Origin: Gemmatimonadota bacterium
GTDB lineage: Bacteria > Gemmatimonadota > Gemmatimonadetes > Gemmatimonadales > GWC2-71-9
Reading direction: 5' to 3'
DNA length: 7,098 nt
Assembly: GCA_003221085.1 (NCBI GenBank)
Contig: QHUD01000065.1
Span: forward strand, 1-7,098
Shown: positions 1-5,513 of the stretch, piece after piece
Layout of the letters: the number at the start of each line of letters is the position of its first letter
How positions within the stretch are numbered: position 1 is the stretch's first letter
Notes under the pieces: generated by a model
The model's database searches: none
Told to the model about the DNA's origin: nothing
What the model saw: only the letters and a program-made list of their open reading frames with translations
Position numbers and translations under genes: made by a program

Positions 1-383
1 TCGCCGACATCTTCACCCCGATCTTCTTCCTGAGCATCGGCGCCGCCGTGGACCCACACGTGTGGAACCCCTTCCTGCCCGAGAGCCATCAGACGCTGGC
101 GATCGGCGGCACGCTCTTGGCCATCGCCATCGTCGGAAAGTTCGCGAGCGGGTGGGCGGTCCCGTGGCGGCGGTACAACCGGCCGGCGGTCGGGGTGGGG
201 ATGGCCCCGCGCGGCGAGGTGGGGCTGATCTTCGCGCAGATCGGGCTGACGGCGGGCATTCTCTCGAACCGGCTGTTCAGCGCCATCCTGTTCGTCGTGA
301 TCGCCACGACGCTCGTGACCCCGCCGCTGCTGCAGTGGACCCTGCGCTGGGGTGCCACGCTCGACCAGGACTCGGCCCCATGA
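1..383 (+). CDS. Cation:proton antiporter (CPA2/KefB-like), C-terminal part
   Basis: This is the 3' end of a membrane antiporter exchanging Na+ or K+ for H+ across the inner membrane. The gene enters from the left edge, with the first full codon at position 3, and 126 residues are visible. The opening segment (FTPIFFLSIGAAVD) is a hallmark of CPA2 transporters. It is followed by a hydrophobic helix (about residues 31-47), a short basic loop, the conserved GMAPRGEVGLIFAQIGL stretch with its Pro-Arg-Gly-Glu motif, and a last helix (SAILFVVIATTLVTPPLLQW). No TrkA-N or RCK regulatory domain follows, so this is the short CPA2 form. The in-frame GTG at 48 is internal, because homology continues upstream of it. 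The stop overlaps the next start codon by 4 nt, so translation is probably coupled to rfaE2. Family assignment is confident; ion specificity cannot be told from this part. Confidence 0.9.
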   Translation, partial: ADIFTPIFFLSIGAAVDPHVWNPFLPESHQTLAIGGTLLAIAIVGKFASGWAVPWRRYNRPAVGVGMAPRGEVGLIFAQIGLTAGILSNRLFSAILFVVIATTLVTPPLLQWTLRWGATLDQDSAP

Positions 384-862
384 CCACCGAGGAGAAAGTT
401 CGCGCGCCGGCCGAGGCCGCGCGGTGGCGCGAGCGGCAGCGCGGTGCCGTCGTGTTCACGAACGGGGTATTCGACCTCCTCCACGTCGGGCACGTGGCGC
501 TGCTCGAAGCGGCGCGCGCCGAGGGCGAGGGGCTGGTCGTGGGGGTGAACAGCGACGCGTCGGTGCGGCGGCTCGAGAAAGGGACCGACCGCCCCATCGT
601 GCCCGAGCAGCAGCGGGCGCGCCTCCTCGCCGCGCTCGCCTGCGTGGATTGCGTCGTCCTGTTCGACGAGGACACGCCGCTCGCGCTGATCGAGCGGCTT
701 CGCCCCGATGTCCTCGTGAAAGGGGCGGACTACGCCCGCCGGGCGATCGTCGGCGCGGACCAGGTCGAAGGGTGGGGCGGGCGGGTCGTGCGGGTTCCCC
801 TGGTAAAGGGGGCTTCGACCACGCAGCTGCTCGCGCGCCTGGGTGGGAAGGTCGGGCCGTGA
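380..862 (+). CDS. rfaE2: D-glycero-beta-D-manno-heptose 1-phosphate adenylyltransferase
   Basis: This cytoplasmic enzyme transfers AMP from ATP to heptose 1-phosphate, making the ADP-heptose precursor of the LPS inner core. The 160-residue product matches the standalone RfaE2 form, equivalent to the C-terminal half of E. coli HldE. The nucleotidyltransferase signature TNGVFDLLHVGH spans residues 27-38, with the ATP-binding HVGH at 35-38. Next come VGVNSDASVRRL (54-65), the RPI motif (71-73), FDEDTPLALIERLRPDVLVKG (95-115) and the C-terminal KGASTTQLLARL (143-154), close to the usual G-x-S-T-T motif. The first motif has Val at residue 30 where Cys is more common, a tolerated change. The ATG start overlaps the antiporter stop as ATGA and has AGGA 9 nt upstream. 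The matching kinase (RfaE1) is not in the window. Confidence 0.93.
   Translation: MTTEEKVRAPAEAARWRERQRGAVVFTNGVFDLLHVGHVALLEAARAEGEGLVVGVNSDASVRRLEKGTDRPIVPEQQRARLLAALACVDCVVLFDEDTPLALIERLRPDVLVKGADYARRAIVGADQVEGWGGRVVRVPLVKGASTTQLLARLGGKVGP
846..851 (+). promoter_or_regulatory. Ribosome binding site of rdgB
   Basis: GGAAGG lies 7 nt before the GTG at 859, inside the end of rfaE2. It supports GTG 859 as the rdgB start even though the codon is not ATG and overlaps the preceding stop. Confidence 0.7.
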
Positions 863-1497
863 CGTCACCCGCGACTCAGACGAAGCTGTTGATCGCGACT
901 CGCAATGACGGCAAGATCCGGGAGATCCGCGATCTGTTCACCGGCCTCCCGTTTGAGCTTAGGTTCCCCGCCGAGCAGTTCCTGGAGCGCCTGCCGGATG
1001 AAGCCGATCTCGAGCGCGGGACGAGCTTTGCCGAGAACGCGGTGGCCAAGGCGCGCTACTTCGCGAAGCGCGCCACCATCCCGACGCTCTCTGAGGACTC
1101 GGGGCTCGAGGTGGACGCGCTCGATGGAGCGCCGGGGGTGTTCTCCGCGCGCTGGGCGGCGATGCACGCGGCGGGGGCGGGTGACGCGGCGAACAACGCC
1201 CTGCTCCTGCAGCGTCTCGAGGGGGTTCCCGACGAGCAGCGCACCGCGCGCTACCGCTGTGTCGTGGCGTATCTCGAAACGCCGCTCGCCAAGCCGCAGC
1301 TGGTCGAGGCCACGTGCGAGGGGCGGATCCTGTCCGCGCCCCGCGGGAGCGGCGGCTTCGGTTACGATCCGCTGTTCTTGTCGACTGACTTGGGGATGAC
1401 GTTCGCCGAAGCGCCGCTCCCGGCAAAGCAGCGCGTGTCACATCGCGGGCGGGCGATCCGCGCCCTGGTCGAGGTGTTGGTGCGGCGCTCGAAGTAG
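859..1497 (+). CDS. rdgB: RdgB/HAM1 XTP/dITP pyrophosphatase
   Basis: This housecleaning enzyme hydrolyses non-canonical purine triphosphates (ITP, dITP, XTP) to monophosphate and pyrophosphate, keeping deaminated bases out of nucleic acids. The 212 residues carry all the family motifs in order: TRNDGK at 14-19 (substrate/phosphate binding), TSFAENA at 55-61, SEDSGLEVDALDG at 78-90 with the expected catalytic Asp at 80, APGVFSARWA at 91-100, GGFGYDPLF at 165-173, and KQRVSHRGRA at 190-199 for base recognition. The length is slightly above the usual ~197, from a longer N-terminus and a small insertion around residues 34-50. The GTG start overlaps the rfaE2 stop by 4 nt and has a good Shine-Dalgarno, so the gene belongs to the same transcript. 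No terminator-like hairpin was noticed straight after the stop. Confidence 0.95.
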   Translation: MTSPATQTKLLIATRNDGKIREIRDLFTGLPFELRFPAEQFLERLPDEADLERGTSFAENAVAKARYFAKRATIPTLSEDSGLEVDALDGAPGVFSARWAAMHAAGAGDAANNALLLQRLEGVPDEQRTARYRCVVAYLETPLAKPQLVEATCEGRILSAPRGSGGFGYDPLFLSTDLGMTFAEAPLPAKQRVSHRGRAIRALVEVLVRRSK

Positions 1498-1511
1498 CGC
1501 GTCAGACGCAA

Positions 1512-1790
1512 GCATGGGCTCGCGACGATGAACCGAAAGAACTCGTTCAGCGTCGTGATCACGCCCTGCTGATCGGTCGTCTTCCACGCTTGCCCCCAGA
1601 ATGCCGTGAACATTTCCACGGCGGCAATCAGCGGGCCGCCCCGGTAGGTGAGCTCGGGCCCCGCCGGCGCGCGGATCCCTGGAGCCGGACGCACGACGTC
1701 CCTGGGAATCCACAGGGGCACGATACGGACGTGGTCGTCGAGGGCGGGTGGGATCGCCCGGCGCGGGCCGGCAGAATGTTTGGGGGCCAT
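1512..1790 (-). pseudogene. Truncated gene remnant, N-terminal part of an unrecognised protein
   Basis: Reading leftward from an ATG at 1790, about 93 codons look like genuine coding sequence: a basic, Pro-rich start, then DDHVRIVPLW, then a well-structured stretch LTYRGGPLIAAVEMFTAFWG and a helix around TTLNEFFRFIVASP. The style (Tyr-x-Gly-Gly-Pro followed by a Phe-Trp-Gly motif and an NxFFxFI segment) recalls the N-terminus of a larger hypothetical family of about 300-400 residues that I know only loosely. Past ASPC the frame runs into the antisense of rdgB and closes at 1362 with sequence that looks like shadow coding. The most economical reading is a gene cut off next to rdgB by a deletion or rearrangement. 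A short GTG start at 1808 is possible. No function is proposed. Confidence 0.5.
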
Positions 1791-1907
1791 CGCGATTAGG
1801 TACCCCACGCGTGGCTTTTTGGCGTGGCGTCACTAGGTTGTTAGCAGCGTTCGGTGCAGCTGCGCGTCTGTGCGTCTGAGCCTGTTCGCTGATGACCAGC
1901 ATCACAA

Positions 1908-1981
1908 CGGGGCGTAGCGCAGTCCGGTAGCGCGTCTGGTTTGGGACCAGAAGGTCCCGGGTTCAAATCCCGGCGCCCCGA
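1908..1981 (+). tRNA. tRNA-Pro (anticodon UGG)
   Basis: The 74-nt sequence folds as a cloverleaf. The acceptor CGGGGCG (1908-1914) pairs with CGCCCCG (1974-1980), leaving A1981 as discriminator, and bacterial tRNA-Pro typically has this C1-G72 pair. TA at 1915-1916 is the usual 8-9 pair. The anticodon stem TCTGG/CCAGA encloses the loop TTTGGGA, giving anticodon TGG. The T arm has CCGGG, loop TTCAAAT, then CCCGG. CCA is not encoded: the sequence after A1981 is CTG. The 3' part of this gene is duplicated at 5514-5556. Confidence 0.96.
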
Positions 1982-1983
1982 CT
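1941..1983 (+). repeat. Left 43-bp direct repeat (candidate attL, in tRNA-Pro)
   Basis: This stretch is identical to 5514-5556. It starts in the anticodon loop and includes the variable region, the whole T arm, the 3' acceptor strand and two bases beyond the gene. A further 8 nt (AGCGCGTC, 1929-1936) also match the other copy if a 4-nt gap is allowed. Confidence 0.8.
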
Positions 1984-2052
1984 GAAGTAAGTGGTTCTGC
2001 TGCTTGCGCAGGCTGGCCCACTGTCGGGCAAGATCAGGAGCAGCCAGTTGAA

Positions 2053-2080
2053 CGCAAGTTCGCTTGCGCTCGTTCACGAG
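2053..2080. other. Pair of small adjacent hairpins, first with UUCG loop
   Basis: CGCAAG (2053-2058) and CTTGCG (2063-2068) form a perfect 6-bp stem around TTCG. It is followed directly by CTCG-TTCA-CGAG (2069-2080), a 4-bp stem. Both lie in the 186-nt gap between tRNA-Pro and the choice-of-anchor-P gene. A TTCG loop is unusually stable when transcribed from the + strand, as tRNA read-through would do. Neither has a T-tract. No gene is seen in this gap. Confidence 0.4.
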
Positions 2081-2095
2081 CTTCGGAATCGACCA

Positions 2096-2127
2096 AGGTT
2101 GCCCTCCCCAGGTGGGATGGGCAACCT
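2096..2127 (-). terminator. Hairpin downstream of the choice-of-anchor-P gene
   Basis: A 9-bp perfect stem, AGGTTGCCC (2096-2104) with GGGCAACCT (2119-2127), is extended inward by TCCC/GGGA with one bulged T. It begins about 40 nt past the minus-strand stop at 2168. The bases after it on the minus strand are T-poor (TGGTCG), so it is a weak intrinsic terminator or an RNA-stabilising hairpin at the operon end. Confidence 0.45.
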
Positions 2128-2167
2128 CGCCCGCTCCTCCCCGACTATGTCCGGCGTCGCGACGCCG

Positions 2168-2884
2168 TCACGGACCCACGGAGCTCGTCGCCGATCCGAC
2201 GATGATCTCGCCGGTCGTCTGCAACGTACCGCCGAGACTCTGACCGGTGAGCGGATTCGGAATGCCGCCGACCAGGCTCTGCAGGTACACGTGGATCATG
2301 TTCACCGACAGGCCGCTGCTCGTCACACCGTCGCCCGACGGGATCTGCTCGTTCAGCACGACGTACCCCACGCCGGGTAGGCTGATGTTGGTGTTCGGAG
2401 CGACCGCCTGATCGCCCGAGAACGACTGGCCGGCCACCGTGAGGTTCGTGACCGTCGAGCCGGCGGCGTCACTGAACGCACCGCTTTGGCCGGCGCTGCT
2501 CATGACGTTGGCGACCACCTCATCCGCCGTGATCAGCCCGTTCAGAATGTTCACACTCGCCGCGCTCGACGTGCTCTGCGCGCCCGCCTCCGCCGGCCCG
2601 ATTTCACCCGACGTGATGCTGTTGAGGAAATCGCCCGACATGGCGCCCGCTACGTTCAGCGCACTGCCTTCGGCGTCCGCTTCGGCGCCGTCGGTGCCCG
2701 AAACGGCCGGCAGCACCGCCAGTGGCGACTGACCACTGGTCCCGAGCGGCGTGTTGACGTACGTGCTGTACGCCTGGCCGCCCACCGACTGGGCGCTACC
2801 CGCCGCCGTGACTCCAGCCACGAGCCCGACGACGAGCCCGATGGCCGCCAGGCGGTTCACCCAATGCATGCTCTTGCTGTTCAT
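2168..2884 (-). CDS. Secreted choice-of-anchor-P-like protein
   Basis: This is a 238-residue exported protein. Residues 1-32 form a signal peptide: a short charged N-region, a hydrophobic core LAAIGLVVGLVAGV, and a likely cut after AGSA. The mature part resembles the choice-of-anchor P family. It has a Gly/Ser/Thr-rich beta-type body with SAASVNILNGLITADEV (107-123), STVTNLTVAGQ (143-153), the conserved-looking PNTNISLPGVGYVVLNEQ (163-180), NMIHVYL (195-201) and a closing GEIIVG (225-230). No cysteine occurs anywhere, and no C-terminal anchor (LPXTG, PEP-CTERM or a terminal helix) is present, so it is probably released or held by a partner. The ATG has a near-perfect Shine-Dalgarno 6 nt upstream. 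It follows the lipoprotein gene by 52 nt, most likely as its operon partner. Family resemblance comes from memory; the molecular role is unknown. Confidence 0.8.
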   Translation of the reverse strand: MNSKSMHWVNRLAAIGLVVGLVAGVTAAGSAQSVGGQAYSTYVNTPLGTSGQSPLAVLPAVSGTDGAEADAEGSALNVAGAMSGDFLNSITSGEIGPAEAGAQSTSSAASVNILNGLITADEVVANVMSSAGQSGAFSDAAGSTVTNLTVAGQSFSGDQAVAPNTNISLPGVGYVVLNEQIPSGDGVTSSGLSVNMIHVYLQSLVGGIPNPLTGQSLGGTLQTTGEIIVGSATSSVGP

Positions 2885-2890
2885 CAGTCA

Positions 2891-2900
2891 CTCCTTCCTT
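2891..2900 (-). promoter_or_regulatory. Strong ribosome binding site of the choice-of-anchor-P-like gene
   Basis: On the minus strand AAGGAAGGAG sits 6 nt before the ATG at 2884. It is the strongest Shine-Dalgarno among the genes here and suggests a well-translated secreted product. Confidence 0.75.
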
Positions 2901-2936
2901 TCACTGGTCCCAATGCGCTTGGATGTTGGCGTCCGT

Positions 2937-3620
2937 TCACGACCCGTGCTCCACGACGTTGCCGCCCGTCAAGTACGTCAGGCCCGTGTCTCCGTGACCC
3001 TCGGTCCGCCAGCGCATCGCGTCGCTGCGGGTGTTCTGTCGCCCGCCGCGATCGTTGTCGCAGACCTCGAATTGCACGATTTCACGACCGTCTCCCGGAT
3101 TGACGCGCGCCGTCATGAAGCCAGTCGGCGGAGGCCTGTCGGGCACGCCCACCACGAGACACACGCCCCCCGGATGACCATCGGAGAACTCGTTGGCAAA
3201 CACGGGCCTGCCATCGAAGGAATTGATTCCGTTGTGGATCGACACGTGCCAAGCCAGTTTCAAGGCATGACCGTTGACTTCGATCTCGCCCTTGTTCACG
3301 ATACAGTTCCCGTCCGCATCCTGCCCGAGAAAGACGTTGAACCCGAAGGTGACTTTCCCGTTCAACGGGGAGGGTGGGCTATATCTTGGAGGTTGGCCTC
3401 CCGATGTCTCATCAAGTTCTTGATCGGGGTTGCTCGGCGGGTCGATGCGGCCCCCGCCCGTCCACTTCCCGGTGGGACACTGCGCCGGGGGTGGCGACGC
3501 CCAGAAGTTCGGCTTCTGCGGCGCCATGTTGACGTTCGGCTGGTCGCTACACGCCGCGGCCAACAGTCCGGCCGCAATGAGGCTCGGCCAGACGATCAGG
3601 GTTCCGTGTTCTCGCATCAT
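2937..3620 (-). CDS. Lipoprotein with post-COAP-1-like domain
   Basis: This predicted lipoprotein has 227 residues. WPSLIAAGLLAAAC forms a type II signal peptide with the lipobox Cys at 24. A Pro/Asn-rich linker follows, then one domain beginning near CPTGKWTGGGRIDPP (48-62). It continues with GKVTFGFNVFLGQ (88-100), EIEVNGHALKLAWHV (112-126), FEVCDNDRG (184-192) and a final GLTYLTGGNVVEH (213-225). The TGGGxI start, the TFGFNV strand and the GGGNI-like end recall the post-COAP-1 domain, named for following choice-of-anchor domains. Four cysteines (48, 106, 154, 187) could form two disulfides. Two ATGs lie in tandem (3620 and 3617), with GAGGG 10 nt before the first. The open frame continues upstream but has no signal-peptide logic there. 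The choice-of-anchor-P gene is next, 52 nt downstream. Domain naming is from memory. Confidence 0.75.
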   Translation of the reverse strand: MMREHGTLIVWPSLIAAGLLAAACSDQPNVNMAPQKPNFWASPPPAQCPTGKWTGGGRIDPPSNPDQELDETSGGQPPRYSPPSPLNGKVTFGFNVFLGQDADGNCIVNKGEIEVNGHALKLAWHVSIHNGINSFDGRPVFANEFSDGHPGGVCLVVGVPDRPPPTGFMTARVNPGDGREIVQFEVCDNDRGGRQNTRSDAMRWRTEGHGDTGLTYLTGGNVVEHGS

Positions 3621-3720
3621 GGGCGTTCTGCCCTCGCTGTTGACGATTCCCGCCAGTGCTGCCCAGAGCGCTGCCATCGCAAGGGCGATGCCATCCGGTT
3701 GGAGGGAAGAACCTGTTGAA

Positions 3721-3732
3721 ATGTCGAGACAT
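3721..3732. promoter_or_regulatory. 12-bp palindrome, candidate operator
   Basis: ATGTC-GA-GACAT is an inverted repeat with 5-bp arms and a 2-bp spacer. It lies 101 nt upstream of the lipoprotein start and 8 nt from the 30-bp tandem repeats. The short arms could arise by chance. Confidence 0.3.
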
Positions 3733-3740
3733 ACCGAAAA

Positions 3741-3800
3741 TGTTGCAGCCGAACGGCGATGCGCGCGTGATGTTGCAGCCGAGCGGCGATGGGCGCGCAG
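3741..3800. repeat. Tandem direct repeat, two 30-bp units
   Basis: The units at 3741-3770 and 3771-3800 share TGTTGCAGCCGA, then A/G, CGGCGATG, a C/G change, CGCG, and a diverged end. The period of 30 bp is close to three helical turns, so proteins bound to each copy would sit on the same face. On the minus strand the core reads CGGCTGCAACA. The units lie 121-180 nt upstream of the lipoprotein start. Confidence 0.75.
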
Positions 3801-3912
3801 CGACTTTAGCGCCCGCAGTGTGTAGCGCGCGCACGAGTTGCGTCGGAACAACGGTGTGACGAGGATGGTCGGCCAACTAGGCCGCTGTCCTACGAGTTCA
3901 CAGGTAGTGCCC

Positions 3913-5271
3913 TCACAAGGACTGCAGAAACGCGATGATGGCTTCCTGATCGCTCCGGGGCAGCTTGCCAAAACTCCTGGACACACCGCTTGCTTCACCT
4001 CGATGCCGCACGACGGCGTCCCGCAATGTCAGGGACGCCCCGTCATGCATGAGCCGCGGGCGCAGGCGCACTCCCCATAACGGGGCCGTCCGCATCTTGT
4101 TCCTGGTGCGGCCGACACTGTCGATCGAGAACTCCCTCCACAGGACCTTGTAGACGGCCGGCCCATAGTGCTCCGGCATCGCCATCACGATCCCGTCGCC
4201 GGTGCCGACGTTGTGCAGCAGGAAATCTCCGAAGGGGTGAAACGTCTTTTCGCCGAGCGCCGGCGGGATCGTGTCCGTGCCACCGTTGAGGACGGTCCCG
4301 GCCGCAGCCGTCGCCAGGGTGCGGACGTGACAGGTGGCGCAGCCGATCGCGTCGAACAATTCCGACCCGCGTCGCGCGGCCGGCGTCGCCGCCAGCACCG
4401 TGTCGCGGGCGGGCGCCTTGGTGGCCCGCAGGAAGCGGGCGAACCGGTCGATATCCGCGAGCCCGTCCGCGCCCGTCGTGTTGTTCGGCTCGGATACCGA
4501 ATTGCACAGCGTGGTCACTTCGTCGAGTAACAACCGGCTGGTAATGCCCATCTCATTGAGGTAGGCATCGGCTGAGAACGACAGCAGACTGGCGTGTTGA
4601 TCCTTCCAGCCGAACCGCCCGATGCGGGTTTCCCCCGGGGCTTCCAGGATCGGTACATAGAGCGCCTGGCCGCGGATCGTGCCCCGCGTCGTCCGGCGTT
4701 GCACGCGCGCGATCTCGATCAGCGTCTCGTCGGCCACGGCTTCCACCAACCCGTCGCCCAGCAGGTTGAGGGACGCGCGCGTCGTGCGAATCGTCTCCGT
4801 GTCGGGCACCCGCTCTTGAATCTCGGAGTCCGGGAGCGCGGCGCTGGGGCAAATGGCCCGATCGTTGACGAGCGTGCGACCGGAGATGACGACCGTCCCG
4901 CGCGCGATCGGGATGTCGGCGTTGCGGAACCGCCCATCCGGTCCCAGATGACCCACCCGCAATTCCGTGATCTGACTCGCCCCGCCCGAAGTGGGGTTTT
5001 GATGGCACTCGCGGCAGGACTGCGCATTGTAGAGCGGTCCCAAGCCATCCGCGCTTTCTTCCACCTCGTCGAATGCTGCCTGATCGGTTTGGTGGATGGA
5101 GTCATTGACCGCGCCGTTGCTCCGGTTGTCGAATCCGGTGGCTGCCTCCGCCGCGGCGCTCGGAACCGGGACCTGAATTGGTGGGGAGGGCGCACCTATT
5201 CCGCACGCCGCCAGCGTGAACGTTATGCCGGTGAGCCACATCGCGGGGCGCGAGAGCCTGACGCCAATCAT
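3913..5271 (-). CDS. Di-haem oxidoreductase (DUF1111) family lipoprotein
   Basis: This envelope c-type cytochrome has 452 residues and belongs to the di-haem oxidoreductase (DUF1111) family, distantly related to MauG and cytochrome c peroxidases. A lipoprotein signal ends at LAAC (Cys 23). The N-terminal haem site, GLGPLYNAQSCRECH, has CxxCH at 86-90 and is followed by NPTSGG. The family core is GRFGWKDQHASLLSFSADAYLNEMGI (218-243). The second haem site, IGCATCH, is at 311-315 after the ARRGSELFDAIG helix. The C-terminus has LWGVRLRPRLMHDG (398-411) and a closing DQEAIIAFLQSL. Substrate and electron partner are unknown. The start at 5271 is chosen because GTGAGG lies close upstream and the signal peptide begins there; an in-frame GTG at 5340 would put a charged stretch before it. 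No imelysin or iron-uptake partner is nearby. Confidence 0.92.
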   Translation of the reverse strand: MIGVRLSRPAMWLTGITFTLAACGIGAPSPPIQVPVPSAAAEAATGFDNRSNGAVNDSIHQTDQAAFDEVEESADGLGPLYNAQSCRECHQNPTSGGASQITELRVGHLGPDGRFRNADIPIARGTVVISGRTLVNDRAICPSAALPDSEIQERVPDTETIRTTRASLNLLGDGLVEAVADETLIEIARVQRRTTRGTIRGQALYVPILEAPGETRIGRFGWKDQHASLLSFSADAYLNEMGITSRLLLDEVTTLCNSVSEPNNTTGADGLADIDRFARFLRATKAPARDTVLAATPAARRGSELFDAIGCATCHVRTLATAAAGTVLNGGTDTIPPALGEKTFHPFGDFLLHNVGTGDGIVMAMPEHYGPAVYKVLWREFSIDSVGRTRNKMRTAPLWGVRLRPRLMHDGASLTLRDAVVRHRGEASGVSRSFGKLPRSDQEAIIAFLQSL

Positions 5272-5276
5272 GCGAA

Positions 5277-5282
5277 CCTCAC
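5277..5282 (-). promoter_or_regulatory. Ribosome binding site of the di-haem lipoprotein gene
   Basis: GTGAGG on the minus strand ends 5 nt before the ATG at 5271. It decides that start against the upstream GTG at 5340, which has no comparable site. Confidence 0.6.
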
Positions 5283-5487
5283 GGAACGAGGGGTCGAGAA
5301 CGAACCTTCGCGTCCGAAAATATTGCTCCCTCGGCTCCACTTTCCCAAATTGGTCTCATGGGAGGGCTAGGCGGTCACCGCAACGCCCACCAAGCCGCTG
5401 ACTCCCCACGCGACCTTGGCCCCGTAGACCTTCACGGACTGCTGGCGAGGACCTGACACGGGAATCCCCCCGAAGGAGGGAGATGAG

Positions 5488-5510
5488 GCGCTCGCCCCAG
5501 TGACGAGCGC
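5488..5510. other. Hairpin abutting the tRNA fragment
   Basis: GCGCTCG (5488-5494) and CGAGCGC (5504-5510) form a perfect 7-bp inverted repeat around a 9-nt loop, ending 3 nt before the 43-bp tRNA repeat. It may be an integrase arm or core site, a weak terminator, or a relic of the tRNA 5' half. Confidence 0.5.
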
Positions 5511-5513
5511 GTC

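Larger units (their letters stand above)
3621..3912. promoter_or_regulatory. Upstream region of the lipoprotein/choice-of-anchor-P operon
   Basis: This 292-nt gap lies between the stop of the di-haem gene and the start of the lipoprotein gene. It contains a 30-bp tandem repeat (3741-3800), a 12-bp palindrome (3721-3732) and a 5-bp stem hairpin (CGGCC-AACTA-GGCCG, 3870-3884) just past the di-haem stop that lacks a T-tract. No clear -35/-10 pair was found. Its size and structure suggest that the lipoprotein operon has its own promoter here. Confidence 0.4.

Noticed and set aside
89..868. Long open frame on the minus strand opposite the antiporter and rfaE2
   Set aside because: It is antisense to well-recognised coding sequence in a GC-rich region, where such frames stay open by codon bias. 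Its translation shows no family motif.
1984..2167. Integrase or excisionase remnant next to the tRNA
   Set aside because: Both strands of this gap were read and no recombinase-like motif was seen; only small hairpins are present.
2751..3719. Long + strand open frame across the lipoprotein gene
   Set aside because: The minus-strand reading has a lipoprotein signal and domain motifs. The + strand product looks like a low-information shadow.
3741..3800. Possible CRISPR repeats
   Set aside because: There are only two copies, directly abutting with no spacers, and no cas genes are seen.
3621..3998. N-terminal extension of the lipoprotein frame to 3998
   Set aside because: It would bury the signal peptide 126 residues into the protein and overlap the di-haem gene end. 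The tandem ATGs at 3620 and 3617 fit the lipobox.
4594..5370. Plus-strand open frame opposite the di-haem gene
   Set aside because: The minus strand carries two CxxCH haem motifs and the DUF1111 core; the + strand reading is antisense.
5483..5503. Six-codon frame (MRRSPQ) after a GGAGG-like site
   Set aside because: The Shine-Dalgarno is only about 2-3 nt from the ATG, the peptide is tiny, and it overlaps the hairpin at 5488-5510. Nothing supports a leader peptide.
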